From Calditrichia bacterium (GTDB lineage Bacteria > Calditrichota > Calditrichia > RBG-13-44-9 > J075): 64,000 nucleotides of DNA. How positions within the stretch are numbered: the first letter of the stretch is position 1; each line of letters begins with the position of its first letter. Location: positions 124,001 through 188,000 of the forward strand of contig JANQQU010000073.1 of NCBI GenBank assembly GCA_028284905.1, read 5' to 3'. A program made the translations under genes and the position numbers. The notes below the pieces were generated by a model. That model ran no database searches, had not been told where the DNA came from, and was given only the letters and a program-made list of their open reading frames with translations. Shown here piece by piece: positions 45,572 to 54,381 of this stretch.

Positions 45572-47011
45572 TTAAACAACTTCCGGTGTTTCTAAAACAG
45601 CCATCCATTCGTTGATAACTTCGCAGGCATTGGCAATATTTATCGTCCGCTTTGTGTTGAGCCGTTTCAGGGTAGAATGAATTTTTCCCAGGAGAAATGT
45701 AATGAGATAGAAGCTAATACAGCGGCTATCGCATTCCCAGGGGACCACTGCCTGATACTCCCGGAGAAATTCTTCGATTTTTTCCTGCATGATTGCTGCC
45801 GGGAAATTATCGGTAATTCGCAGATTGATCAACGACGCTAGAAATTCCGCAACGTCATAAAGCGGATCGCCTTCGGAAATCGCATCAAAGTCGATGACTG
45901 CCAGGGCATCTTCCCGATATAAAATCTGCGCCATTTTAAAAGTGCCGTGAATGGTGCTACGCCGATAAGTAGTATCCAAAGATTTACCGGCGGTGGTTAA
46001 CAAGGCAGGAATACGAGAGAGCGCTGGTTTTAATGCCGGCTGAAAACCAATGATATCATTTATCTCTTCACAACTTCGCTTGATGATCGCATCAATTTCC
46101 GTGTCTGGTTTATCATGAAGATTTTCAAGTTTGCTCGTTTGTAGTTCTCCGAGCATATGCGCTATTCGTGCCAGCAGGTCGGTATTCAACATCTTCTCCC
46201 AACCAATTCTTTCCCCGGCCATCCGCAGCTTTTCACCTTGCCATTCTTTCATCCAGTAGCTATTGGCATTATCAAGATGCAACAGCGGTTCCGGCACGCT
46301 GAGGATTCCGTTATTCGCCGAAGTAGCATTATACAGCGATTTCAGGACCCGGTAAACATATTGACTGTGCGGGGAATTATACGTTTTGCTAAACAGAGAA
46401 AGATTTTCCGTATTGCCATTTTTATCATGCATCGCTATTTGATAGCGCAATACACAATTCTTCTTCGGCCGGTATTTGAATTTTTGAATATCAATCGCGC
46501 CACATTGCCATTCATTATCCGCATCTGGAAAGATTTCCGGCAGATGATTATCTACTGTTTGGCGGATAAAATCTTTGCTCATTAGCTCACCCAAATAAGG
46601 CATTCGCGGATCATATGGGAAAGTATAAAGTACAATATTCAGATCATCCCAGGCAAGCATCGGCCTCCAGGAACCACAGCCCGGCCAGGTATCCGGTACA
46701 TCGGATTTTTCCATAAATTTGCTGAGGTTCTTCCGGATCATCACCGCATAAAACCATTGATCAAATGTCTCTCCCGCTCCCCTTTTTCCAGCCAGATGGT
46801 AGGTTATTCCGCAACGTTTCTCCGGTTTGTGATACACCCGGGTTATCTGCAGATTTTCAACAACCATTTCTTCTCCGGGATATTCCCGGTCAAACAGATT
46901 CTGGAAATGTTTGCTCATCAAGTCAGTATTCAACGCAATTGGCAGGTTCGGCATCGTATCATCAGTGCATGCAATGATTTCCGAATTGTTATTATTCTTA
47001 ACACCAGCCAT
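45572..47011 (-). CDS. Phosphotransferase (APH-like) fold protein with altered catalytic loop, paralogue A
   Basis: 479 aa, cytoplasmic. N-terminal half carries two beta-rich segments around 'RVYHKPEKRCGITYHLAG' and 'KYRPKKNCVLRYQIAMHD', ending in the probable ATP lysine 'SLFSKTY'. The helical lobe has the catalytic loop 'IHGTFKMAQIL' (355-364) in place of HGDxHxxN: Asp is Thr357 and the metal-binding Asn is Gln362. The DFG equivalent is kept as VIDFDAISEGDPLYDVAEF (Asp374). This family normally reads HGDFxxxQ. A weak or absent kinase activity is inferred. Paralogue B is at 60169-61683. It is the last gene of the minus-strand cluster, 157 bp after the ABC exporter pair with a terminator between. 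Confidence 0.8.
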   Translation of the reverse strand: MAGVKNNNNSEIIACTDDTMPNLPIALNTDLMSKHFQNLFDREYPGEEMVVENLQITRVYHKPEKRCGITYHLAGKRGAGETFDQWFYAVMIRKNLSKFMEKSDVPDTWPGCGSWRPMLAWDDLNIVLYTFPYDPRMPYLGELMSKDFIRQTVDNHLPEIFPDADNEWQCGAIDIQKFKYRPKKNCVLRYQIAMHDKNGNTENLSLFSKTYNSPHSQYVYRVLKSLYNATSANNGILSVPEPLLHLDNANSYWMKEWQGEKLRMAGERIGWEKMLNTDLLARIAHMLGELQTSKLENLHDKPDTEIDAIIKRSCEEINDIIGFQPALKPALSRIPALLTTAGKSLDTTYRRSTIHGTFKMAQILYREDALAVIDFDAISEGDPLYDVAEFLASLINLRITDNFPAAIMQEKIEEFLREYQAVVPWECDSRCISFYLITFLLGKIHSTLKRLNTKRTINIANACEVINEWMAVLETPEVV

Positions 47012-47117
47012 TTTATCCTCTTTCCTTGATTGGGAATTATTAAAAGCGAGGGAAATTAATAGATCCGCAAAATCTGCCGCTGTAAATGATCAGCTTTCTG
47101 GTTCTATTAATGGTTTT

Positions 47118-47145
47118 AAAAAAGTTAAAGCAGCATATTTGCTGC
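47118..47145 (-). terminator. Intrinsic terminator after the ABC exporter pair
   Basis: On the minus strand the stem is gcagcaaatatgctgc (plus positions 47130-47145) followed by tttaactttttt. It lies 24 bp after the stop of the second half-transporter gene. Confidence 0.7.
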
Positions 47146-47168
47146 CCGGATTAAAAGCAGGAGAAACT

Positions 47169-49052
47169 TTAACCGGTTTCCGCTGTACTTAATTTCTTTG
47201 ATTGCCCATTTTCGATCGGTGCAAACTGGGCGTGATAAAATTCCTGATACGGTAGACAACTTTCCAGTAATTCTTCATGTTTTCCGAATCCGACTAGCTG
47301 TCCTTTATCCAATACCAAGATTTTATCGACATTCGCAATGGTGGAAAATTTATGAGCGATAATAAAAGTCGTTTTATTCCTGGTTAATTCTTCCATAGCT
47401 TGCTGAACGAGCTTTTCGGATTTAGCATCCAGCGCAGTTGCCGGTTCATCCAGAATTAAAATCGGCGTGTTGCGAATCATCGCCCGGGCAATATTGATCC
47501 GCTGCTTTTGTCCTCCGGAAAGATTGTCGCCACCCTCGGAAAGAATCGACTGATACCCCTCCGGTAAATTGCTGATAAAATTGTGTGCCTGGGCAGCCTT
47601 TGCCGCCGCAATAATCTCTGCTTCGCTAGCGTCTTCTTTACCAAATGCGATGTTTTCCTGCACGGATTTTTGAAACAATTGTGCCTCCTGCATGACTATT
47701 GTCAATTGGTTGCGCAAGGACTTGATGGTTGCCTGGCGGATCTCCTGGCCATCCATGAGAATTGCACCCTTTTCAGGATCGTAAAAACGCATCAACAAAG
47801 CAATCAACGTCGATTTACCGGCGCCGCTATGGCCAACCAAAGCCACTGTTTCACCGGCTTCTACCGTAAAGGATACGTCTTTCAACACCGTGAATTCATC
47901 CTGATAACTAAAGGTAACGTTATCGAATGCCACCTTCCCCTTTAAAGGATTCAAAGGTGCTGCATCCGGCACTTCTACCACAGTGCTTTCACTATCCGCA
48001 ACCTCCAGCAGCCGGGCACAGGATACCTGGGCTGTAACGACTTTCAGCAACATTTCGGCAAATTTCTTGATCGGCTTATAAAGATTTCGCAAATAGGCGA
48101 CAAACAGGACCAGGGTTCCCGGAAGAATACTGCCCTCCAGTGCCAGCAGACCACCATAATATGCCACGGCGCCTGTTCCCAGGGCCATGAGGATCTGGTT
48201 CAGTCGTTTGAACAGCTTGGTCAGGCGCATAGCGGAAATACCGGATTCCAGGCTTTCCCTATTCTCCAGGGCAAATCGAGCTTGCTGGGAATCTTCCCGG
48301 CCATACGCTTGTATCAGAGCCATTGCAGTTACATTTTCCGTGACAATCTGGCTAATGTCGCTCTCTTTCTTGCGCTTCTTCTTCACCGCTTTATCGACAC
48401 TTTTACCAAATTTACGATTATAGAGATACAGCACCGGTACAACTGTAAATGCCAGCAGGGCCAGACGCCATTCCAACAGACACATCAGCACCATATGGGC
48501 GATGATTGTCAGCAGACGATAAGTAACAAAATTCGGTAGTTCCACCAAGACCATTTTGACATGATTGATATCGAAAGTCAGACGATAAATCAGATCGCCG
48601 CTCCGGGAAGAATTATGGAAAGACAGGGACAATTGCTGCAGATGAGCAAAGAGGCGATCCCGGATATCGGTAGCCATTTTTTCCCCGGCAGTCAGGAGGC
48701 CGACCCGGTGAAAATAGGACGCAAAACTATCCATCAGATAAAGCACAATGTAGGCAATCACTAATCCGCCGAGCAATGCCATCACCTCGGTGCCAAACCA
48801 GCCATATACAAATGTTGCTTCCGGGGGTAAAGGCGCCTGGAGTATTACGTAGTCGATAATTAATTTCAATGGCCAGGGCAGAAGGAGCGCAATCAGAATA
48901 GTGAATATTTGCCCGCCAAATGCAGCCATCAACGGTTTCCAATGTACTTTGTAGAGATAACCGTACACTCGATACATCCGGAAAATCGTACTATAATCCA
49001 GTTTTGCTTTTTCTTTAGTCTTTTTCGCTTTTTTTGTTTTCTGATCAGCCAT
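47169..49052 (-). CDS. ABC exporter half-transporter (permease + ATPase), second of pair
   Basis: 627 aa from ATG 49052. Lys-rich N terminus, six membrane helices (about 40-330) and a C-terminal ATPase: Walker A GHSGAGKSTL, signature LSGGQKQR, Walker B 'ILILDEPATALD', H-loop 'IIAHKFSTI'. Type IV (MsbA-like) fold. The start lies inside the end of the preceding half-transporter gene (8-bp overlap), so the two are translationally coupled and probably form a heterodimer. Both keep the Walker B Glu, so both sites may hydrolyse ATP. Exports a lipid, glycolipid or small molecule across the inner membrane. Confidence 0.93.
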   Translation of the reverse strand: MADQKTKKAKKTKEKAKLDYSTIFRMYRVYGYLYKVHWKPLMAAFGGQIFTILIALLLPWPLKLIIDYVILQAPLPPEATFVYGWFGTEVMALLGGLVIAYIVLYLMDSFASYFHRVGLLTAGEKMATDIRDRLFAHLQQLSLSFHNSSRSGDLIYRLTFDINHVKMVLVELPNFVTYRLLTIIAHMVLMCLLEWRLALLAFTVVPVLYLYNRKFGKSVDKAVKKKRKKESDISQIVTENVTAMALIQAYGREDSQQARFALENRESLESGISAMRLTKLFKRLNQILMALGTGAVAYYGGLLALEGSILPGTLVLFVAYLRNLYKPIKKFAEMLLKVVTAQVSCARLLEVADSESTVVEVPDAAPLNPLKGKVAFDNVTFSYQDEFTVLKDVSFTVEAGETVALVGHSGAGKSTLIALLMRFYDPEKGAILMDGQEIRQATIKSLRNQLTIVMQEAQLFQKSVQENIAFGKEDASEAEIIAAAKAAQAHNFISNLPEGYQSILSEGGDNLSGGQKQRINIARAMIRNTPILILDEPATALDAKSEKLVQQAMEELTRNKTTFIIAHKFSTIANVDKILVLDKGQLVGFGKHEELLESCLPYQEFYHAQFAPIENGQSKKLSTAETG

Positions 49053-51006
49053 TTTCAATTTCCGGTAGCTTGCCTGTCGTAATTTCCTTTTCTTCGGGGG
49101 TTTGATCTACCAAACCAGAATTCCCTTCCTGCGGGGTTTTACCCGGGAGTTGTCTGTTTTTTGAGCCAAATTGTAATTCGTATAGTTCACGATACTGAGC
49201 GCTTTCGGACAGCAATTGTTCGTGGGTGCCTAAATGTGCCAATTGTCCTTCGTCAAGCAACAGAATTTTATCCGCGCTGGCAATACTGGCAAATTTATGA
49301 GCAATAATAAAAGTAGTTCTCTTTTCGGTCAGATGATGAATCGCTTCGTTGAGTTTTAATTCTGCACGCGCATCCAGTCCGGTTGATGGCTCGTCCAAAA
49401 TAACTATCGGTTTATTACGAATAATTGCGCGAGCAATATTTATCCGTTGCTTCTGGCCGCCGGACAGGTTATTACCACCTTCGGTCATCAGGGTGTCATA
49501 TCCTTCCGGCATATCCATAATAAAATCATGGGCCTGGGCTAGCTTCGCTGCAGCGATAACCATTTCCCGGTCTGCATCGGGATTGCCAAAGGCGATGTTT
49601 TCGTAGACGGACATCTGGAAAAGATTGGCGTCCTGAAGCAGAATAGTAATCTGTTCTCGCAGCGACTTCACCGTAAATTGGTTGATCGGCTGTCCATCGA
49701 TCCGAATCTCGCCGCTTTGGGGATCATAAAATCTCAGCAGCAAACTAATTAGTGTAGATTTACCCGCTCCGCTATGGCCAATCAAGGCAATCGTTTCGCC
49801 GGGGGCGACTTCAAAATTTAGATCACTAAGCACATTCTGCGCTTTTTTATAAGCGAACGACACGTTATCAAAAGTGATTTTCCCTTCGACATTTTCCAAC
49901 GGAACCGCCGCCGGTTCATCTTTCACGATCATATCGTTTTCGACGAGGTCAACCAATTTTTCACAGGAAACCAGTGAGGTCGCCAGTTTAAAGAAAATGT
50001 CGGTCAGGCTTTGCACAATGCCGTAGATTTCCCGCATGTAAGCAAGGAAGACAACCAGTGTTCCTGGTAAGACAGTTCCTCCCAACGCATACATTCCACC
50101 AAAGTAAAGCACACCACCGGTGCTGAGAATGATTAGAAAATCCGCAACCCGCCCGTACGTTTTGAACATGCGTAACGTTTTTAGTTTATGAAGCAGGCTT
50201 TCCTGGTTTTCCTTGTTAAAACGGGCGCGTTCGCTTTCTTCCCGGCCATATGCCTGAACAAGGGCCATCGCAGTAACATTCTCACTAATAATCGATGCAA
50301 CCGCCCCTTCTTTTTTCCGGGATTTCTTCATTGCTTTATTCATCCCGGTGCCGTAATAATTGATAAACCAGGCCAGCAGCGGCACCGCACCGAGCGCTAT
50401 CGCCCCCAGTCGCCAGTCCAGGCTCACCATAATCGCCATGGCACTGATGAATGTAATCGTTCGGAAAAGGAATTCCTGGGGAAAGTCGACCAGGACGTCT
50501 TTCATCTTGGGCATATCGGAGGTGAGCATATAGACGACATCACCGGAATGGGAAGCACTATGAAAAGACAATGACAGACGTTGCAGATGCGCAAATACTC
50601 GCTCGCGAATATCGGCATTTATCCGGTGACCGGTACTCGATATCCAAAATTTGTTCATGTAGGAAAAAATAGCTTCCAGTATTGCCAGAACCACGATCGA
50701 TACTGCTAATATCAGCAATACCGTTTGCGGACTTTCCAGCATTAAAGGATTAAGGAAGGTTAGGGATTCCGGTAGGGGTTGCCCTAAAATAACATAATCG
50801 AGAATGAGTTTTAGCGGCCAGGGCACCAGCATTACTGTTGCAATTGTCGCTAATAAGCTGAGAAAACTGGCTGTAACGACCTTCCAGTATTTTTTGTAAT
50901 GTCTGCCGAAAACTTTGTACACACGCAGCAATACACCGGGCTTAAAGCGTACTTTCTTTTTTCCACCCATCTTGCGCAGTTTAGATAAATCCTTGAACAA
51001 CTTCAT
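49045..51006 (-). CDS. ABC exporter half-transporter (permease + ATPase), first of pair
   Basis: 653 aa with basic N terminus, six helices (about 45-340) and an ATPase domain carrying GHSGAGKSTL, LSGGQKQR, 'IVILDEPSTGLD' and 'IIAHKFASI'. It has a polar C-terminal tail after the ATPase (about 615-653: 'GKTPQEGNSGLVDQTPEEKE') not present in its partner. Nearly the same length and motif layout as the 47169-49052 protein, so the pair arose by duplication. It is the first gene of this pair; a terminator for the upstream phytase gene lies at 51260-51300. Confidence 0.93.
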   Translation of the reverse strand: MKLFKDLSKLRKMGGKKKVRFKPGVLLRVYKVFGRHYKKYWKVVTASFLSLLATIATVMLVPWPLKLILDYVILGQPLPESLTFLNPLMLESPQTVLLILAVSIVVLAILEAIFSYMNKFWISSTGHRINADIRERVFAHLQRLSLSFHSASHSGDVVYMLTSDMPKMKDVLVDFPQEFLFRTITFISAMAIMVSLDWRLGAIALGAVPLLAWFINYYGTGMNKAMKKSRKKEGAVASIISENVTAMALVQAYGREESERARFNKENQESLLHKLKTLRMFKTYGRVADFLIILSTGGVLYFGGMYALGGTVLPGTLVVFLAYMREIYGIVQSLTDIFFKLATSLVSCEKLVDLVENDMIVKDEPAAVPLENVEGKITFDNVSFAYKKAQNVLSDLNFEVAPGETIALIGHSGAGKSTLISLLLRFYDPQSGEIRIDGQPINQFTVKSLREQITILLQDANLFQMSVYENIAFGNPDADREMVIAAAKLAQAHDFIMDMPEGYDTLMTEGGNNLSGGQKQRINIARAIIRNKPIVILDEPSTGLDARAELKLNEAIHHLTEKRTTFIIAHKFASIASADKILLLDEGQLAHLGTHEQLLSESAQYRELYELQFGSKNRQLPGKTPQEGNSGLVDQTPEEKEITTGKLPEIENG

Positions 51007-51322
51007 CCCCAGTCCGTGGTTGATAAAAGTAAAAACTGATATCTATATTGACTAATTTGTATTTTTAATCAGGATAATACTATATCTCGTGCCGAAAACA
51101 GAAATCCCCGGTTTAATAACTTGAGTTACAGCTAAAAATGTAAAAGAAGATCAAAAATAACCAGAAAGAATTTTGGCACTTTATCTTCTTATAATAACAC
51201 GAATGTAACCAATTTGCAAATCATTATTTTGCGTTAGATTAAGATATTCTGCAGGGAAAATAAAAAAACGCCGATACGGGGAAATAATATATCGGCGTTT
51301 GGAAATAAATTAATTGATACCA
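51007..51322. other. Intergenic region before the ABC exporter pair
   Basis: 316 bp. Contains the phytase terminator at its right end and AT-rich DNA (near 51060-51250) likely to hold the promoter for the exporter pair. No other gene. Confidence 0.45.
51260..51300 (-). terminator. Intrinsic terminator of the phytase gene
   Basis: Stem aaacgccgata (51266-51276) / tatcggcgttt (51290-51300), 11 bp, followed on the minus strand by ttttttta. It begins 22 bp after the phytase stop codon. Confidence 0.88.
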
Positions 51323-52732
51323 TTAGCGAGTAAGCTGCATTTTTCGGGTTTGCACCAAATCGTTTGCTTTTAGCCGGTAAAAATAAACGCCACTGGCAAC
51401 TGCTTTCCCATTGTTATCCGTGGCATCCCAAACTGCCGAATATTCACCTGCAGGACGGTTTTCATTTACCAGGGTCTTCACCACACTTCCTTTAATATCA
51501 AAGATTTGTAATTCGACAGAACTAAAGCTTTCGGTACGAAACCTGATTTTGGTTGCAGGATTAAACGGGTTTGGATAATTGGCTGAGAGATTGAATTGGC
51601 GGGGCAACTCTCCGGCATTGCGAATTGCCGTCGAAGGCCCATTATTACGGGGATGCCAGTAGTCTGTATCAATCGCCAGCTGCAGATCCTCGTACGCGCA
51701 AACAAGATTTTCCTTCGGTTCGTTTTCATCATTATGCAGAACGAAAAGTCCCTGGGGAAATGCCGGTCCAAGATTTACATTAATAACATCGATACCATCG
51801 GTACCACTCGCCCCACTCACCTGAAAAGTTTTTACAAAATTATGCGGCGCTTTTCGCTCAAAGACTTTATAGCTATCGCTTCCCTGGTCGGAAACGAGCA
51901 GATAGCCTTCGCCATTGGCAGCATAATATATAGTGACCCCCTCGACATCGCCCTCCAGATTGTTTTGCCCGGTTGGGGCAATCAAATCGGCTGATGGGTT
52001 AGGATTTGTTGAGTTCGCATCGTATTTATATACACCTTCAACCTCATTTGCTGCATAAAGATATCCGGTTTCATCATCTGCAACCATTCCTTCAGTTTGA
52101 TCGCTGCCGTTTTGCCAGGTACGTAATTCAATGCCGCCAATAGTGCCGTCGCCATTATCTTTTAATTCCCACTGGCGGATCTGAGAACTCTTCCCGCAAG
52201 CAAAGGCATAAAACTTATCGGTATCGAGGTTTTGATAGAGGCAGAAGCCATAAATTTCCTCCGGCCAGCTGCCGGCATCGAAGCTGCTGATGAAAGACAA
52301 TTGCCGGGTGCCAGCATCTATCGTATAGAAGACGATTTCCTCATTAGCCCGATCGTTCAAACCAATAATGTCGACGGGTTGCCCCGAGAGCATAAAGTTA
52401 TAACGAATATCAATATTGCCGGGGCGGCCGCTGGTGTTCAATGATTGCACGGTATTACCATCGAGGTCATAAACAAATAGCTTATCGACCGCTTTATCTG
52501 CGGTAATAAAAACACTTTTCGAAGGATCGCTTGGATGTATCCAAATACACATATCATCCTGATCCTCGATTTCATTATTTTCCAGGCTCATCACCGGATC
52601 GACAGTTTGTGCCTGAAGTGTTTGTGTGCTAAAATTTACCACAAATGCAATTAAAATCACTGGCAGGATTGGCCAGTCGATTCTAAAAAATTGCGATATT
52701 CTGAATAAAAACAGATCATTAGTAGTTTTCAT
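51323..52732 (-). CDS. Beta-propeller phytase with type IX sorting domain
   Basis: 469 aa. N-terminal signal ending TLQAQ (about 42). Residues about 45-360 follow the beta-propeller phytase pattern: 'DQDDMCIWIHPSDPSKSVFI', 'RPGNIDIRYNFML', 'EEIYGFCLYQN', 'QTEGMVADDETGYLYAANEVEGVY', 'GDVEGVTIYYA' and 'GTDGIDVI', with the acidic residues that bind calcium and phosphate. The C terminus is the sorting domain: NYPNPFNPATKIRF, 'VWDATDNNGKAVASGVYFY' and final MQLTR. Predicted to be exported and held on or released from the surface to take phosphate from inositol phosphates. It lies between the formyltransferase and ABC exporter genes, with its own terminator. Confidence 0.92.
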   Translation of the reverse strand: MKTTNDLFLFRISQFFRIDWPILPVILIAFVVNFSTQTLQAQTVDPVMSLENNEIEDQDDMCIWIHPSDPSKSVFITADKAVDKLFVYDLDGNTVQSLNTSGRPGNIDIRYNFMLSGQPVDIIGLNDRANEEIVFYTIDAGTRQLSFISSFDAGSWPEEIYGFCLYQNLDTDKFYAFACGKSSQIRQWELKDNGDGTIGGIELRTWQNGSDQTEGMVADDETGYLYAANEVEGVYKYDANSTNPNPSADLIAPTGQNNLEGDVEGVTIYYAANGEGYLLVSDQGSDSYKVFERKAPHNFVKTFQVSGASGTDGIDVINVNLGPAFPQGLFVLHNDENEPKENLVCAYEDLQLAIDTDYWHPRNNGPSTAIRNAGELPRQFNLSANYPNPFNPATKIRFRTESFSSVELQIFDIKGSVVKTLVNENRPAGEYSAVWDATDNNGKAVASGVYFYRLKANDLVQTRKMQLTR

Positions 52733-52844
52733 ATTATTCTCCTGAGTTCACATTATATCCTGAATAATGCAAACCCTTTGCCAAGGTGAGGAAAATGCTT
52801 GTTTGATGAAATACTGTCCGAGGGTGTTTATGGGTTAATAGTTA

Positions 52845-53588
52845 CTATTCATTTCCCCGATTATTTCTTGGGAATGAATAGTAACTTGCGTCCGCTTCGT
52901 TTTGTGGTCTGCGATCAATTGTATCTGAATCTAATTGCTGAACAACTTTTTTCAACAATTTGCCCGCTAACGGAATCGTCTTTTCCAGTAATGAGTTTTC
53001 ATTGTCTCCGGGGGCGATTGGGAACGATGCCTGCTGAATAATATCGCCGGCATCTATTTTTTCGACCATGTAGTGAATGGTAATCCCAGTTTCTTTTTCC
53101 TGATTTTTCAACACCCAATAAAATGGCTCCGGCCCACGATATTTCGGTAGTAAAGAGGGATGAAGATTGATGCATCCTTTTTCCGGAATAGACAAAACCG
53201 GCGCTTTCAGAATGATACTAAAGCCGGCAACAATGATTACATCCGGTTGAAATGATTTTAATGGGGAAAGGCTTGCTTCATCTCTCAGGTTCCCCACCCA
53301 GAAACCCTTTACTTCGTTCGTCTGCAATAATTGCCAGACAGAACGCCCTGATGCTGCCTCTTTTTTTTGTCGAGGGGAAATTTTTGCTGACAATACGTGA
53401 AAAACTTTTTGGGTTGTTTTTATAAGACCGTAGCGTTTTATCCCCTTTTTCAAATTTCCCAGTAAACTTCCGCTGGCAGGACTGTAAACCCCAACGAGTA
53501 TCTGGTGTTCCTCTCGGAGTGCGAGCAAATGTTCCAGACAGCCAATGGTAAAAGCATTATTATTATTACCGAGAAAGAGAATTTTCAT
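52845..53588 (-). CDS. Formyltransferase-fold protein (Met-tRNA/sugar N-formyltransferase-like)
   Basis: 247 aa from ATG 53588; the longer frame to 53705 lacks fold homology at its N terminus. The motifs of 10-formyl-tetrahydrofolate-dependent transferases are present: 'PDVIIVAGFSIIL', catalytic Asn and His in 'GCINLHPSLLPKYRGPEPFYW', and 'TGITIHYMVEKIDAGDIIQQ' with the third catalytic Asp. It has no tRNA-binding C-terminal domain, so it is not a complete Met-tRNA formyltransferase. Size and location in a region with glycosyltransferases suggest an amino-sugar N-formyltransferase; this is inference. The N-terminal 110 residues are only loosely like others ('MKILFLGNNNNAFTIGCLEH'). Confidence 0.83.
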   Translation of the reverse strand: MKILFLGNNNNAFTIGCLEHLLALREEHQILVGVYSPASGSLLGNLKKGIKRYGLIKTTQKVFHVLSAKISPRQKKEAASGRSVWQLLQTNEVKGFWVGNLRDEASLSPLKSFQPDVIIVAGFSIILKAPVLSIPEKGCINLHPSLLPKYRGPEPFYWVLKNQEKETGITIHYMVEKIDAGDIIQQASFPIAPGDNENSLLEKTIPLAGKLLKKVVQQLDSDTIDRRPQNEADASYYSFPRNNRGNE

Positions 53589-53744
53589 CCGTGAACCTGA
53601 ATTATATTGAGGAGCGTCCTTAAAAACACTTCTTAACTTATTAAAAATTATAGCAGATATCAAGGGTGGGATATGGGGGAAAAAGAAAACCCGGTTGGGT
53701 TTCAACCGGGCAATATAAAGGTATGGAGGTGCTTAGAGATAATA

Positions 53745-53993
53745 TTATTCAACTGTTTCCAGAATGGCGCGACCATTGCCGGTATCCTGAAAGAGTGCTT
53801 CAAAAGCTTTTTCTTTTAAATGTTCGTCGATAAACATATATGAATCAATCATCATGGCAACCAGTTCTTCATAGCTATCCGAAGTTAAGCCTTTCTTTTC
53901 GGCCCAATCCTGAACAAACAAACGAAAATACTGTTGAGATGCTTTTTCGATCATTTTTTCCTTCGCCAGATCCTGCACTTTTGTATCAATCAT
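53745..53993 (-). CDS. Small helical protein of unknown function (82 aa)
   Basis: 82 aa, cytoplasmic, acidic, predicted all-helical ('KEKMIEKASQQYFRLFVQD', 'SYEELVAMMIDSYMFIDEH'). AAAGG lies before its ATG at 53993, and codon use is normal. No family recognised. It lies between RtcB and the formyltransferase on the same strand, 156 bp before the latter and 388 bp after RtcB. Confidence 0.62.
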   Translation of the reverse strand: MIDTKVQDLAKEKMIEKASQQYFRLFVQDWAEKKGLTSDSYEELVAMMIDSYMFIDEHLKEKAFEALFQDTGNGRAILETVE

Positions 53994-54381
53994 GTTATTT
54001 ACCTTTCTGCAACTTCATATTCGTTACTCGTAAAATCTACTATTAGTATACAACCCCAATGCTATCATTATGTTTCATTAATGTAAAATCCAGGTAAAAA
54101 ACGTTCATTTAACCGTAATCTGTATAAAGCTTTTACACCCTAAATACATTATGAAATTTTCTTCCCCGGAAAACAACGTTTTCCCGAGATTGGCTATATC
54201 AGGAGCAAAAAGGCTGCCAGTAAAGAGATTTAGAGTAATTTTAAAAAGGAAGGAAATACGCTATTCTGTTAATTAGCAGAATAGCGTATTTAAATTGATG
54301 ATATCTGGCTAAATTGATTTCGGGATATTACAAGTCATATCTGGATAAATGATGCTATCGATCGTGTTTTATTTGATTATT
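53994..54381. other. Intergenic region after RtcB
   Basis: 388 bp. Contains a strong hairpin at 54254-54291 near the RtcB side and AT-rich DNA to its left that should carry the promoter for the 82-aa gene. I see no further gene. Confidence 0.45.
54254..54291. terminator. Hairpin after the HprK-like/RtcB operon
   Basis: 15-bp perfect stem aaatacgctattctg / cagaatagcgtattt with an 8-nt loop, 90 bp after the RtcB stop. On the minus strand the tail is ccttcctttttaa, usable as a U-tract. Confidence 0.75.

Noticed and set aside
47030-47168. Short plus-strand frame between the kinase-fold and ABC genes
   Set aside because: No ribosome-binding site, and the region contains the terminator of the minus-strand exporter pair.
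52845-53588. Methionyl-tRNA formyltransferase (fmt)
   Set aside because: The C-terminal tRNA-binding domain is absent and the protein is about 70 residues short; only the catalytic fold is shared.
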